Positions 1 through 10,135 of a stretch of 64,000 nucleotides of DNA are shown piece after piece. The DNA is from Isosphaera sp. (GTDB taxonomy: Bacteria; Planctomycetota; Planctomycetia; Gemmatales; Gemmataceae). Position numbers and translations under genes: made by a program. Numbering within the stretch: position 1 is the first letter of the stretch; the number at the start of each line of letters is the position of its first letter. The notes beneath the pieces were generated by a model. The model ran no database searches, was not told the origin of the DNA, and worked only from the letters and a program-made list of their open reading frames with translations. Where the stretch lies: positions 62,001 through 126,000 of the forward strand of contig PNKH01000001.1 in the NCBI GenBank assembly GCA_013822345.1, read 5' to 3'.

Positions 1-213
1 GACCCGCAGCTTCCCCCGGTCGCCGACGTCGGTGTCGCTGGCCCCGATCAGCATCGCGAAGTTGTGCTCGGGCGGGTCCGCCGCGGTGTAGGAGAACTTC
101 GTCCACGACACGGTCACGAGGTCCGACCCGCCGGTGATGTCGATCAGCCCGTCCGGGGCGTGAACTTCCGGTGAAGGTTTCGTGGGCGCCCTCCGGTCCC
201 GGACCGCGGGCCG
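1..213 (-). pseudogene. Pectate lyase (PL1-like) fragment, runs off the left edge, apparently 5'-truncated
   Basis: Minus-strand translation ...KPSPEVHAPDGLIDITGGSDLVTVSWTKFSYTAADPPEHNFAMLIGASDTDVGDRGKLRV resembles the PL1 core; the frame closes at a TAG (214-216) with no ATG/GTG/TTG start before the core. Confidence 0.6.
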
Positions 214-253
214 CTAGCATGGCAGCTCAACCCACCGCCCCACGGGAGCACGC

Positions 254-1201
254 ATGACCGTCCGCCGCGGGTTCACGCTGATCGAGTTGCTGGTCGTCAT
301 CGCCATCATCGCCGTGCTCGTCGGGCTCCTCCTGCCGGCGGTGCAGAAGGTCCGGGAGGCCGCCGCCCGGACCGCCTGCAGCAACAACCTGAAGCAGATG
401 TCGCTCGCCTGCCTGAACTACGAGACCGCCTACGGGGTGCTCCCGCCGGGGCGGGTGAGCAGCGACGCCGGGCGGACCGCGTTCGGGAACTCGAACCGGT
501 CGGCGTTCGTGTTCATGCTCCCGTACATCGAGCAGGAGGCGCTGGCCAAGCGGTTCGTCCTCGGGACCGGGCCGGCGACCGACACGGTCAACCGGCGGAA
601 CTGGAGCCACCCGGACAACCACGCCTTCTCCCAGACCCCGGTGAAGACGTTCCAGTGCCCGTCCGCCCCGCAGAACCCGCGGACCGTGACCACCGCCGAC
701 ATCGCCGGGGCGGCGACCGCCGACTACGGCATCCTGAACTCGGTCGACCCCGACCTCCCGGGCCTCGGGCTGGTCGAGCCGCTCGGGAACCGGTTCGGGA
801 TGCTGGCGAGCAACGAGGGGGTCAAGGTGACGGCGGTGCTGGACGGCACGAGCAACACGCTGATGATCGTGGAGGACGGGATGCGGCCGGCCCGGCTGGT
901 GACCGGCAAGCAGCCTCACCCGACGAGCACGACCGCGGTGAGCGGGTCGGCGTGGGCGGACAACGACAACCAGTTCTCGCTGGACGGGTTCACCCCGGAC
1001 GGGCTGATGTCCGGCCCGCTGGCGGCGGCCACCTGCGCGGTGAACTGCTCGAACGCGAACGAGATCTTCGCCTTCCACCCCGGCGGGGCGATGGTCGGGA
1101 TGGGGGACGGGTCGGTGCGGTTCCTGCGGGACAGCACCCCGATCCGGGTCGTCTCCGCCCTGGTCACCCGGGCGAACGCCGAGGTGGCGAACCTCGACTG
1201 A
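254..1201 (+). CDS. DUF1559 domain protein with pseudopilin-type N-terminus
   Basis: [36 protein letters not shown]-terminus and C-terminal [18 protein letters not shown] motif. Confidence 0.93.
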   Translation: MTVRRGFTLIELLVVIAIIAVLVGLLLPAVQKVREAAARTACSNNLKQMSLACLNYETAYGVLPPGRVSSDAGRTAFGNSNRSAFVFMLPYIEQEALAKRFVLGTGPATDTVNRRNWSHPDNHAFSQTPVKTFQCPSAPQNPRTVTTADIAGAATADYGILNSVDPDLPGLGLVEPLGNRFGMLASNEGVKVTAVLDGTSNTLMIVEDGMRPARLVTGKQPHPTSTTAVSGSAWADNDNQFSLDGFTPDGLMSGPLAAATCAVNCSNANEIFAFHPGGAMVGMGDGSVRFLRDSTPIRVVSALVTRANAEVANLD

Positions 1202-1285
1202 CCGCGGGCGGGGCCGGGATTTCGCTTGGACCGAGGGCGGCGGTCCGGTACGATCCGCGGACCCCTCAACCCGACCGAGACGCCC

Positions 1286-3745
1286 ATGCGCCGCCCCGCC
1301 CGCGCCCGCCTGTCCGTGGAGTGTCTGGAAGCCCGCATCACCCCCGCCGCCGGCGACCTGGACCCGACCTTCGGGACCGGCGGGGTCCGGGTCGTCAACG
1401 TCGCCCCGTTCAGCCGGGACAACGCCCGGGACGTGCTCCTCCAGCCGGACGGGAAGATCGTCCTCGTCGGGTTCCGCGACCAGGGCGGGTTCGACCCCGA
1501 CGGCGTCCTGATCCGGCTGAACCCGAACGGCACCCCGGACCTCACCTTCGACGGCGACGGGATCGCCACGGCCGGGCTGCCGGGGCCGGCCGGGTTCGCG
1601 TTCCGGGCGGCCGCCCTGCAGGCGGACGGGAAGATCGTCGCGGTCGGGAACACCGGGCAGGCGGACCCGGCGGGGGTGGTCGTCCGGTTCAACGCGGACG
1701 GGTCCCTCGACACCACGTTCGACGGGGACGGGGTCGCGTTCACCGGGGCGGTCGAACCGTTCGCGGTGGCCGTCCAGGCGGACGGGCGGGTGGTCGTCGG
1801 CGGGGCGCTCAACGGCCCGAGCGGCCGCCGGCTGTTCGCCGCCGCCCGGTTCACCGCGACCGGGTCCCTGGACGCGACGTTCGACGGGGACGGGATCGCG
1901 GCCACCGACTTCGGCCCGGCCGGGGCGGAGGCCCGGGCGCTGGCGGTCCTGGCGGACGGCCGGGTCCTGTTGGCCGGCGGCTCCCGGCAGGGCGGGAACG
2001 ACGGGTTCGCCCTGGTGCGGTACAACGCGGACGGGTCCCCGGACGCCACCTTCGACGGGGACGGCCGGGTCACCACCGGGAGCGGGATCGGGTCGAACCA
2101 GTTCGCCGAGCTGCGCGGCCTGGCCCTGATGCCGGACGGCCGGATCGTGGCCACCGGGGTGACCACGAACCTGGCGTTCAACACCGTCCTGAGCCTGCTC
2201 CGGTACAACCCGGACGGGAGCCTCGACGCCACCTTCGACGGCGACGGCCGGGTGTTCACCACCCTGCCCGGTGCGTCGGTCCTGGCCGGCGAGGACGTGG
2301 CCCTGCAGGCGGACGGGCGGATCGTGGTGGTCGGCGGGGTCCTGTTCCCCGGCGGGTCGCGGGCCACGGTCGCCCGGTACAACCCGGACGGGTCGCTGGA
2401 CGCGACGTTCACCGCGGCCGCCGGCCAACTGGCCCCGGGGGTCGTCCAGACGGACCTCGTCCCGAACGACAACGACGGGTTCCTCGGGGTGGCGATCCAG
2501 CCGGACGGGAAGATCGTCGCCGCCGGGCAGGCGGGGGGCGGGTCCGAGCAGAACTTCGCGGTCGTCCGCTTCCAGGGGAGCCCGGCCCAGCGGCCGCCGG
2601 CCGCGAGCCCCGACGCCTACGAGGTGGCCGAAGACGGCGTGCTCGCCGTGCCCGGGCCGGGGGTGCTGGGCAACGACGCCGACCCGGACGGCGACCCGCT
2701 GGCCGCGGTGCTGGTGGACGGGCCGACGTCCGGCACCCTCGCCTTCGCCCCGGACGGGTCGTTCGTCTACACCCCGTTCGCCGGGTTCGGCGGGACCGAC
2801 TCGTTCACCTACCAGGCGTCGGACGGGGTCCGGCTCAGCGCCGTCGTCACGGTCACGATCACCGTCACCCCGGTGAACGACGCCCCGACCCTCGCCCCGA
2901 TCACCCCGACGATCACCGAGACCGGGTTCGCGTTCGTCGCCGCCGGGGCGGACGCGGACGGGGACGCGCTGACCTACAGCCTCGTCGGCGCCCCGGCCGG
3001 GGCCGCGATCGACCCCGTCACCGGGGCGTTCTTCTACGCCCCCTTCCCGGACCAACTCGGCACCTTCACCTTCGCCGTCCGGGTGACCGACGCCGGCGGG
3101 CTGACCGCCGAGCAGGCGGTGACCCTCACCACGCTCGGGGTGGTCGACGGGGACCTGGTCTACGTCGGCTCGGCGGTGCGCGACCGGGTGGTGTTCGGGT
3201 ACCCCGGCGACGGGGCCGTGAGCGTCACCCGGAACGGCGTCCCGCTCGGCACGTTCGACGGGGCCCGGCGGGTCGTGGCGCACGGGCTCGGGGGCGACGA
3301 CATCATCTCGGCGGCCGGGCTGCCGATCCCGGTCCGGCTGTTCGGCGGGCGGGGCGACGACCGGCTGACCGGCGGGGACGCGGAGGACGTGCTGGTCGGG
3401 GGCGGGGGCGACGACACCCTCCGCGGCGGGGTGGGCCGCGACCTGCTGATCGGGGGGGCCGACGCGGACGACCTCGGCGGCGGGGCTTCGGACGACATCC
3501 TGATCGGCGGGTTCACCGGCTCCGACGCCGACCTCCCGGCCCTGGACGCCGTCCTCGACGTGTGGGCCGGGGACGGCACCGCCGATGTCCGCCGGGCGCG
3601 GCTGCGGGACGTGATCGCCGCCGGCGACGACGGGACGGCCGACACGCTGACCGGGTCGGCCGGGCGGGACTGGTTCCTGTTCTACCCCGGCGACGAGGTG
3701 ACCGACCCGACCGACCGGGACTTCGCGGACGACCTCGGCGGCTGA
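1286..3745 (+). CDS. Secreted/cell-surface protein with delta-60 repeats, cadherin/Ig-like region and RTX-like GGxGDD repeats
   Basis: [21 protein letters not shown]-like N-terminus; repeated [16 protein letters not shown]; [58 protein letters not shown]. Confidence 0.85.
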   Translation: MRRPARARLSVECLEARITPAAGDLDPTFGTGGVRVVNVAPFSRDNARDVLLQPDGKIVLVGFRDQGGFDPDGVLIRLNPNGTPDLTFDGDGIATAGLPGPAGFAFRAAALQADGKIVAVGNTGQADPAGVVVRFNADGSLDTTFDGDGVAFTGAVEPFAVAVQADGRVVVGGALNGPSGRRLFAAARFTATGSLDATFDGDGIAATDFGPAGAEARALAVLADGRVLLAGGSRQGGNDGFALVRYNADGSPDATFDGDGRVTTGSGIGSNQFAELRGLALMPDGRIVATGVTTNLAFNTVLSLLRYNPDGSLDATFDGDGRVFTTLPGASVLAGEDVALQADGRIVVVGGVLFPGGSRATVARYNPDGSLDATFTAAAGQLAPGVVQTDLVPNDNDGFLGVAIQPDGKIVAAGQAGGGSEQNFAVVRFQGSPAQRPPAASPDAYEVAEDGVLAVPGPGVLGNDADPDGDPLAAVLVDGPTSGTLAFAPDGSFVYTPFAGFGGTDSFTYQASDGVRLSAVVTVTITVTPVNDAPTLAPITPTITETGFAFVAAGADADGDALTYSLVGAPAGAAIDPVTGAFFYAPFPDQLGTFTFAVRVTDAGGLTAEQAVTLTTLGVVDGDLVYVGSAVRDRVVFGYPGDGAVSVTRNGVPLGTFDGARRVVAHGLGGDDIISAAGLPIPVRLFGGRGDDRLTGGDAEDVLVGGGGDDTLRGGVGRDLLIGGADADDLGGGASDDILIGGFTGSDADLPALDAVLDVWAGDGTADVRRARLRDVIAAGDDGTADTLTGSAGRDWFLFYPGDEVTDPTDRDFADDLGG

Positions 3746-3785
3746 CCGAGTTCGGTCGTCCGAACCAGTTCCGGACGGGTTGGGT

Positions 3786-3846
3786 CGGGAGGGCGAGGCT
3801 CCGGCCGGGCCGAACGCGCCGGCCCGGCCGGAGCCTCGCCCTCCCG
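3786..3846. repeat. Intergenic palindrome, 26-bp arms, family 'GGGAGGGCGAGGCTCC'
   Basis: CGGGAGGGCGAGGCTCCGGCCGGGCC / GGCCCGGCCGGAGCCTCGCCCTCCCG around a 9-nt loop; second copy at 47143-47202. Confidence 0.9.
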
Positions 3847-3865
3847 GGACTCCCGGAAGAGTTCG

Positions 3866-4990
3866 TCAGCGGGCCGGCGGGGTCCAGGAGGTGGCGGCGA
3901 TGTACCCGGTCGGGCGGTCCGCGTCCGCCCAGTAGTACACCACCGTCAGGTCCCCGTCCGGCCGGCGGAACATCCGCGGGTAGCCGAAGTCCACGTCCCC
4001 CAGCGGGTCCGGCTGGTACTCGTCCCGGAGGACCACTTCCGCCCTCCACGTCCTCCCGCCGTCCGCACTGACCCGGGCGAACAGCTTCTGCCGCGACCGG
4101 TCGCCGTAGGCGCAGCACAGCCGGCCGTCGGCCAGCTCCGCGAGCGCCGGCGGGTTGCCGTTGTGCCGCCCGGTGTCGCCCACCTTCCCGAGCCGGGACC
4201 AGGTCTTCCCCTTGTCCGCCGAGGTGTAGGCGTCCACCCAGCAGTCCTCCCCGCCGGCCTGCCGCACCCGCACGGCGGTGACCAGTGTCCCGTCCTTCCG
4301 CGCCACCGTGCTCGGCATCAGGGTGCGGTGCTTCTCCGCGTCCGGCTGGAGCCACGCCAGGAACTCGGCCTCTTTCCCGCCGGCGGTGAGCCGGGCCGCG
4401 AACGCCCGGTCCGGCTGCGACCGGTCGGCCGGGCGGGCGGACCCCATCAGCAGCAACTCTCCGGCGCCGAGGACGGCGGTGTCGGTCCGGGCGGTGACCT
4501 GGTCGCGGCCGCCGAGGGGCTTGTCGGGGAGGAGCCGCGGCAGGGCGAACGGGCCGTCCCAGGTCTTCCCGCGGTCGGTCGAGACGACGAACACGCCGGT
4601 CCCCGGCCCGCCCCCCTGGTACCCCTCGGCGACCACCCGGAGGGCGAACCCGTCGGCGGTGAAGTCGATCCCCTTGTGCAGCGGCTTGGCGGGCGTGCCC
4701 GGCTGGTAGAACCCGTCCCCCTTCTCCACCGCCCAGGTCTTCCCGCCGTCGGTGGTGCGGGCGAGCCGGTTGGCGTACGGCTCGGCGACGTTGTGCCCGC
4801 CGCGGAGGACGTACTTCCCGGTGACGAACCCGACGACCGCCTCCTTGCCGCCGTCCCAGCTCCACAGGCCGACGTTCGCCGGCCACGCCGGGAACGTCCC
4901 CTTCTCGTGGAAGACGACCGCGTGCCGGGGGGCCGGGTCGGCGGCGGGGGTCAGGGCGGCGAGGGCCAGCACGACGGTCGGTAGTGACAC
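3866..4990 (-). CDS. Sialidase/BNR-repeat (Asp-box) exported protein
   Basis: Asp-boxes STDRGKTW, TTDGGKTW, SADKGKTW, SADGGRTW; signal-peptide-like N-terminus. Confidence 0.85.
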   Translation of the reverse strand: MSLPTVVLALAALTPAADPAPRHAVVFHEKGTFPAWPANVGLWSWDGGKEAVVGFVTGKYVLRGGHNVAEPYANRLARTTDGGKTWAVEKGDGFYQPGTPAKPLHKGIDFTADGFALRVVAEGYQGGGPGTGVFVVSTDRGKTWDGPFALPRLLPDKPLGGRDQVTARTDTAVLGAGELLLMGSARPADRSQPDRAFAARLTAGGKEAEFLAWLQPDAEKHRTLMPSTVARKDGTLVTAVRVRQAGGEDCWVDAYTSADKGKTWSRLGKVGDTGRHNGNPPALAELADGRLCCAYGDRSRQKLFARVSADGGRTWRAEVVLRDEYQPDPLGDVDFGYPRMFRRPDGDLTVVYYWADADRPTGYIAATSWTPPAR

Positions 4991-5020
4991 GGGCGCCTCC
5001 GGTCTGGGTCGACGGTGAGG

Positions 5021-5440
5021 TTAGCGCTTCGGCCTTTCGACGACGAGTTCGACCTGGTTCGGCACCGGCTTCACCGTCACGGTCAGGCCGGACGTGTCGA
5101 AGCTTCGGTACTTGGCGGCCAGCGCCGGCCGGGGCTCCTTCTCCGGCAGGAAGCTGGTGTAGCCGACGACCACGGCCCGGTACTCGCCCGGGACGACCCC
5201 GTCGTCCGGCCCCCGGGTGCCGAGGCGGAAGGTGCCGTCCGGCCGGATCTCCCCCCGGGCGGCGGCTCCGCCTGCCGACTCGAGGGACACGCTCCCGCCG
5301 GCCAACTCGGCAGCCGGCTTGCCGTCCGTGAAGACCACCCGGCCTTCCACCGGGTACAATTTCGGGCCGCCACACCCGGCGGCCAGACCGGCGCAAGCCA
5401 GCAAGAGGAGCCCCGCGCGGGGGCCGGTCGCGACAGGCAT
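5021..5440 (-). CDS. Small lipoprotein, carboxypeptidase-regulatory-like
   Basis: MPVATGPRAGLLLLACAGLAAGCGGPKLYPVEGRVVFTDGKP; lipobox LAAGC; immediately downstream of a DUF1559 gene. Confidence 0.75.
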   Translation of the reverse strand: MPVATGPRAGLLLLACAGLAAGCGGPKLYPVEGRVVFTDGKPAAELAGGSVSLESAGGAAARGEIRPDGTFRLGTRGPDDGVVPGEYRAVVVGYTSFLPEKEPRPALAAKYRSFDTSGLTVTVKPVPNQVELVVERPKR

Positions 5441-5451
5441 GGTTCCCCCCG

Positions 5452-6360
5452 TTAGTAGTTCGGGATGACTTCCCCGTCGTCCCGCAGGGCGAGGAGGCGG
5501 AGGACGGAGCCCGGGACCGCCACCGGGACCGCCCGGACGGACCCGTCGCCGAACGCGAACTGACTCACCCCGGGGTGGTAGCTGCCGAACCGGACGGTCG
5601 AGTTGCTGGTGTCGGTCGGCCCGCGGGCCAACTCGAACCCCGGCCCGGCCAGCCGGGCGATGGTGCTGTGGACGTCCCCGTGGTAGATCGAGTGGTCCCC
5701 GTCCCGCACCCCCTCCAGGCTCGGGAGCACGTGCTTCTCGCCGAAGAAGAAGGTGTTGCTCAGCCCGTCGCGGACCGACGCGAAGGAGGTCCGCGACTTC
5801 CAGTTGGCTGTCCCCTGCCGGCAGTCGGCCCCGATCATGGCGGCCCGGCACCGGTCGGTCGTGGCCACCGCCAGGTTCGGGTCGTCGCCGTTGCAGAAGG
5901 CGTAGTCGCCCAGCGCCCCGAGCTTCGTCCCGTCGTCGGCGGGCGCCCTGCTGAGCTGGGGCGGGGACCGCCGGGAGGGGCAGTAGAACAGTTTCACCTG
6001 GGTCTGGCGCGGGAAGGCGTTGTTGTCCGGGTGGAAGTAGGGACGGGCCAGGTTGAACTGCCGGAACAGATTCTCCTGCTCGATGTGCGGCAGCAGGATC
6101 ACGAACCCGCTCGCCTCCCCGTCCGACCCGTCGTTGGGCCGGGACAACCGCATCGGCGGGAGCTTGTCGGCGGCCGAGCTGAAGCTGTGGCAGGCCAGGG
6201 CGAGTTGCTTGAGGTTGTTCTGGCAGGTGCTCCGGGCGGCGGCCTCCCGGACCTTCTGGACGGCCGGGAGGAGCAGCCCGATGAGGACCGCGATGATCGC
6301 GATCACCACCAACAACTCGATCAGCGTGAACGCCGACCGGGACGGACGCATCGGGACCAT
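5452..6360 (-). CDS. DUF1559 domain protein
   Basis: [46 protein letters not shown]. Confidence 0.92.
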   Translation of the reverse strand: MVPMRPSRSAFTLIELLVVIAIIAVLIGLLLPAVQKVREAAARSTCQNNLKQLALACHSFSSAADKLPPMRLSRPNDGSDGEASGFVILLPHIEQENLFRQFNLARPYFHPDNNAFPRQTQVKLFYCPSRRSPPQLSRAPADDGTKLGALGDYAFCNGDDPNLAVATTDRCRAAMIGADCRQGTANWKSRTSFASVRDGLSNTFFFGEKHVLPSLEGVRDGDHSIYHGDVHSTIARLAGPGFELARGPTDTSNSTVRFGSYHPGVSQFAFGDGSVRAVPVAVPGSVLRLLALRDDGEVIPNY

Positions 6361-6487
6361 AGGTGAATACCGGGTCGGAGGGGTGTCGGGTGTCCACACT
6401 GTTGACGGGGCTGAGTCACAGTGATGAACACTGATAATCAGCACGCGCAATGTACTGCCTCAGCCCTGTGTGTGTCAACCAGATTTT

Positions 6488-7237
6488 TCACGACTTCTTG
6501 ACCTGCCTGCCGGGCGGGGCGGACGGGAGTGGCGGGATCGGGGGCGGGGTGCGGACCAGCTCGAGCAGGTGGGCGCGGCTCCGGGCCAGGTGGTCCCGCA
6601 TGGCCCCCCGCGCCGCCTCCGGTCGGCGGTCGAGCACGGCCTGGTAGACGGCCGCGTGCTGCTCGAGGGTGCCGGTCCGCCGCGCCGGCTGGAGGGTCTG
6701 ACGGGTGTACGGGCGGAGCAGCCCGAGCAGCGCCTGGAGGTACGCCGTCAGCACCGTGTTGCCGGCCACCCGGGCGAGGGCGAGGTGGAACCGGTGGTCG
6801 GAATCGACGTAGGCGTCCGGGTCGGCGGCCTGCCCGTGCGCGGTGATGGCGTCGTGCAGCGGGAGCAGGTCCTCGTCCCGCCGGCGGTCGGCGGCCAGCC
6901 CGGCCAACTCCACCTCCACCAGGGTGCGGGCGTCGATCACGTGGAACAGGTTGTGCTCCTCGGCCGACAGCGAGATGTGGAGGCTGTCCGCCAGGGCGTC
7001 CCCGAGCGGGGTGATGTCGAGCGACTGGACGAACGCCCCGGACCGCGGCAGGACCCGCACCACCCCGAGCGTCTGGGCGTGCAGCAGCGCGTCCCGGACC
7101 ACGTTCGGCTTCACCCCGAACTCGCCGGCCAGGGTGCGGATCGACGGCAGCCGGTCCCCGGGCTTCAGCCCGGCCCGCTTCAGGTAATCGATCAGCGGCC
7201 GGACGACGCCCGGGACCTCTGGCGGTTTCGGCGGAAT
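6488..7237 (-). CDS. GntR/FadR-family transcriptional regulator (FCD domain); start uncertain
   Basis: HTH LIDYLKRAGLKPGDRLPSIRTLAGEFGVKPNVVRDALLHAQTLG plus FCD; the HTH lies upstream of the ATG at 7114 in the same frame, with no canonical start seen. Confidence 0.75.
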   Translation of the reverse strand: MPPKPPEVPGVVRPLIDYLKRAGLKPGDRLPSIRTLAGEFGVKPNVVRDALLHAQTLGVVRVLPRSGAFVQSLDITPLGDALADSLHISLSAEEHNLFHVIDARTLVEVELAGLAADRRRDEDLLPLHDAITAHGQAADPDAYVDSDHRFHLALARVAGNTVLTAYLQALLGLLRPYTRQTLQPARRTGTLEQHAAVYQAVLDRRPEAARGAMRDHLARSRAHLLELVRTPPPIPPLPSAPPGRQVKKS

Positions 7238-7347
7238 CGGACGCCCCCCGGGAGGTACGAGCCCGGCGGCATTCTATCGACCCGCGGCCGCCGGCCGGGG
7301 CGCGGCGGGCGGCGTACAACCAACCCCACACCCCCCGGAGCCGTCCC

Positions 7348-8724
7348 ATGCCCGCCGTCGCCGCCCCCGGCCGCGCCCTCGCCGACCGCTACGCCGCCGC
7401 GTTCCCCGGGTCGAAGGCCCGGTTCGACCAGGCCCGCGAACTCTTCCCCTGCGGCGTCACCCACGACACCCGGATGATGGACCCGTTCCCGGTGTACGTC
7501 GACCGGGCCGACGGGCCGTACAAGTGGGACGTCGACGGCCGCCGGCTGACCGACTACTTCGTCGGCCACGGGTCGCACCTGCTCGGCCACTCCCCGCCGG
7601 ACGTGGTCGCGGCGGTGCGGGAGCAGATGGGCAAGGGGACGCACCCCGGGGCGTGCCACGACGGCGAGATCGCGTGGGGCCGGCTCGTCCGCAAGCTCGT
7701 CCCGGGCGCCGAGCGGGTGCGGTTCACCGGCAGCGGCACCGAGGCCACGCTCATGGCCCTGCGGCTGTCCCGGCTGTTCACCGGCCGGCCGAAGTTCCTC
7801 CGGTTCCAGGGCCACTTCCACGGCTGGCACGACTACGTCACCGTGTCCGCCGACCCGCCCTACGAGTCGCCCACCGTCCCGGGCGTGCCGGACGCGGTCA
7901 GCGGGCAGTGCGTCGCGGTCCCGCCGAACGACCTGAACCGGGTCGAGGACGCGCTGAAGGCGGACGCCGGGATCGGGTGCGTGATCCTGGAGCCGACCGG
8001 CGGGCACTGGGGGGCGGTGCCGATCCGCGGGGCGTTCCTGAAGGGGCTGCGCGACCTCTGCACCCGGCACGACAAGCTCCTCATCTTCGACGAGGTGATC
8101 ACCGGGTTCCGGGTGTCGCCGGGCGGGGCGCAGGCGTACTACGGGGTGACGCCGGACCTGACGACGCTGGCGAAGATCCTGGCCGGCGGGCTGCCGGGCG
8201 GGTGCGTCGCCGGGCGGGCGGACGTGCTCGCGTTCCTCGAGCCGCGGCCGGGGAAGCCGAAGATGAAGCACCCCGGGACGTACAACGCGAACCCACTGTC
8301 GGCGGCGGCCGGGATCGCCACGCTCACCCGGGTGGCGACCGGCGAGCCGTGCGCGAAGGCGAACGCGGCCGGGCGGCTGTTGCGGAACGAGTTGAACGCG
8401 CTGTTCGCGGCGCGGGACTGGCCGTGGGTCGCGTACGGCGACTTCTCGATGGTCCGGGTGGTGCCGAACTACCGCGGCGAGCGGCCGGGGGCTGCCGGGG
8501 ACAACGACGGCCTGGTGCCGCACGGCGGGGACGTGAACGCGCTCGACGGCCCGAAGGACATGCGGCTCGTGTACGGGCTGCGGCAGGCGATGCTGCTGAA
8601 CGGCGTGGACTGGTGGGGCCTGGCCGGGATGACGAGTTGCGAGCACACCGACGCGGTGGTCCGGCACACGGTCGGGGCGTTCGAGGCGGCGGTGGAGATG
8701 CTGTCGGCCGACGGGCTGGTGTAG
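7348..8724 (+). CDS. Class III aminotransferase, glutamate-1-semialdehyde 2,1-aminomutase-like
   Basis: RFTGSGTEATLMALRLSR, KLLIFDEVITGFRVSPGGAQAYYGVTPDLTTLAKILAGGLPGGCVAG. Confidence 0.85.
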   Translation: MPAVAAPGRALADRYAAAFPGSKARFDQARELFPCGVTHDTRMMDPFPVYVDRADGPYKWDVDGRRLTDYFVGHGSHLLGHSPPDVVAAVREQMGKGTHPGACHDGEIAWGRLVRKLVPGAERVRFTGSGTEATLMALRLSRLFTGRPKFLRFQGHFHGWHDYVTVSADPPYESPTVPGVPDAVSGQCVAVPPNDLNRVEDALKADAGIGCVILEPTGGHWGAVPIRGAFLKGLRDLCTRHDKLLIFDEVITGFRVSPGGAQAYYGVTPDLTTLAKILAGGLPGGCVAGRADVLAFLEPRPGKPKMKHPGTYNANPLSAAAGIATLTRVATGEPCAKANAAGRLLRNELNALFAARDWPWVAYGDFSMVRVVPNYRGERPGAAGDNDGLVPHGGDVNALDGPKDMRLVYGLRQAMLLNGVDWWGLAGMTSCEHTDAVVRHTVGAFEAAVEMLSADGLV

Positions 8725-8752
8725 AATGCGGCGACACGCGGAGGGTGCGGCG

Positions 8753-9022
8753 ATGACCGTGGCGGAACTCGAACTCAAGCTGTCGGCGATGGAGGCGGAA
8801 CTGATCCTGCTCCGGCACGAAGTGCTCCGGCTCAAGAGCGCGACGGTCGTCCCCGGCTTCGGCCCCGTCGGTACATTCCCGGACGACCCGACGTTTCCGG
8901 ACGCGGTGAAGTTCGGTAAGGCGGACCGGGACAAGGTGAACCGTGACTCGCTGAAGGCGTCCGACCGGGGGAAGGTCGGCCCCGGGCGGTCGAAGCGGCG
9001 GAAGGCAGATGCCCGTTCTTGA
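8753..9022 (+). CDS. Putative antitoxin-like small protein partnered with a PIN-domain protein
   Basis: Overlaps the PIN-domain ORF start by 14 nt; charged, coiled N-terminus. Confidence 0.5.
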   Translation: MTVAELELKLSAMEAELILLRHEVLRLKSATVVPGFGPVGTFPDDPTFPDAVKFGKADRDKVNRDSLKASDRGKVGPGRSKRRKADARS

Positions 9023-9644
9023 CACGGACGTGGTGTCGCTACTTCAGTATCCCGACACCGAACTCGCGCGGCGACTGACCACCCGACTGGTGGAACGTGG
9101 TGAGCCCGCGGCGGTGACGATCGTCACGTTCGAGGATCAAGTCCGCGGCCGGCTGGCGGACTGTGCGCGGGCCAAGACGCCCGAGGCGTACGCCCGTGCC
9201 TCCGCCGCCCTCGCCCGGTTGCTCCGGGAGTACCAGAACCGTACCGTCCCGCCGTTCGACGACCGGGCGGCCGAGTTCCGGCGGCTGAAGGGGCTGAAGG
9301 TCCGCGTCGGCACGATGGACCTGCGGATCGCGTCGATCGCCCTGGCCCACGACGCCACCCTGGTGACGAGGAACCTCCGCGACTACGCCCCGGTTCCCGG
9401 GCTCCGGGTCGAGGACCGGACGGTCGATCAGTCCGCGGACCCCCGCTTCCGCCGCTCGCGCTCCGCCGACACCGGGTCGACTTCCAACCGCTTCCGCTCG
9501 TTCGCGGCGAACTCGGGACCCGGCCGGCCGAGCATCAGGACGGGAGGGTCGAGGTCGCCTTCCCGGCGGCGGATGCCGAGGTCGACGGCGACGCAGTGCC
9601 CTTGCCCGGCGTGCTCCCGGGCGGTCGTGATCGTGTCACAGTAG
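9009..9644 (+). CDS. PIN-domain (VapC-like) toxin; C-terminal extension doubtful
   Basis: MPVLDTDVVSLLQYP...VGTMDLRIASIALAHDATLVTRNLRDYAPVPGLRVED matches PIN spacing; last ~70 aa are antisense to the next gene. Confidence 0.75.
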   Translation: MPVLDTDVVSLLQYPDTELARRLTTRLVERGEPAAVTIVTFEDQVRGRLADCARAKTPEAYARASAALARLLREYQNRTVPPFDDRAAEFRRLKGLKVRVGTMDLRIASIALAHDATLVTRNLRDYAPVPGLRVEDRTVDQSADPRFRRSRSADTGSTSNRFRSFAANSGPGRPSIRTGGSRSPSRRRMPRSTATQCPCPACSRAVVIVSQ

Positions 9645-10045
9645 TGGACCTTCTCCCGGCAACCTCCGCAGAACCGGACCGTGTCGGCTCCCGTCGGGGA
9701 CATCTCGTCCCACCGCCGGTCGCAGACGAACTCGAACTGCCGGCGGTAGCGCTCCCACAGGTCGCTTCCCGCGCGCTTGGCCCCACACCCCTCGACCTTC
9801 AGCCGGCTCACCACCGCGAGCCAGTCGGTGTCGAGTTCCGCGGCGAGTTGCCGCAGCCGCTCGTCGCCACTTCCGTGACGGTCGGGGTCGAGTAGGCGGG
9901 CGGTCAGGCGGAGGAACTCGGCCTTCGAACAGGACGTGTCGCCCCCGTTCTCGTCCAGCCAGTCGGCGTAGACGAGCCGGGCGGTGTCGTCGGCCGGGTT
10001 CTCGAGCAGCGTGCGGAGGAAGTCGGACTCGGCGTGCATGGTCAC
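9428..10045 (-). CDS. TIGR02996-domain protein
   Basis: ESDFLRTLLENPADDTARLVYADWLDENGG. Confidence 0.8.
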   Translation of the reverse strand: MTMHAESDFLRTLLENPADDTARLVYADWLDENGGDTSCSKAEFLRLTARLLDPDRHGSGDERLRQLAAELDTDWLAVVSRLKVEGCGAKRAGSDLWERYRRQFEFVCDRRWDEMSPTGADTVRFCGGCREKVHYCDTITTAREHAGQGHCVAVDLGIRRREGDLDPPVLMLGRPGPEFAANERKRLEVDPVSAERERRKRGSAD

Positions 10046-10135
10046 CCCCCGTTGTTCCCGCCGACCCCGCGGCCGACCACCCTCTCGCGCACCACCGAGG
10101 GCGGTTGTGCTACGGCCGACACCCGCCCCCGGCCG

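Noticed and set aside
227-3283. 1018-aa minus-strand ORF
   Set aside because: Antisense to the DUF1559 and delta-60 genes; low-complexity Arg/Gly/Pro/Val composition typical of high-GC shadow ORFs. Same logic applied to 655-4071, 15952-19590, 22352-27424, 22534-26310 and similar.
9440-9644. Extra C-terminal domain of the PIN protein
   Set aside because: Sequence is antisense to the TIGR02996 gene and Ser/Arg-rich, so probably not a real domain.
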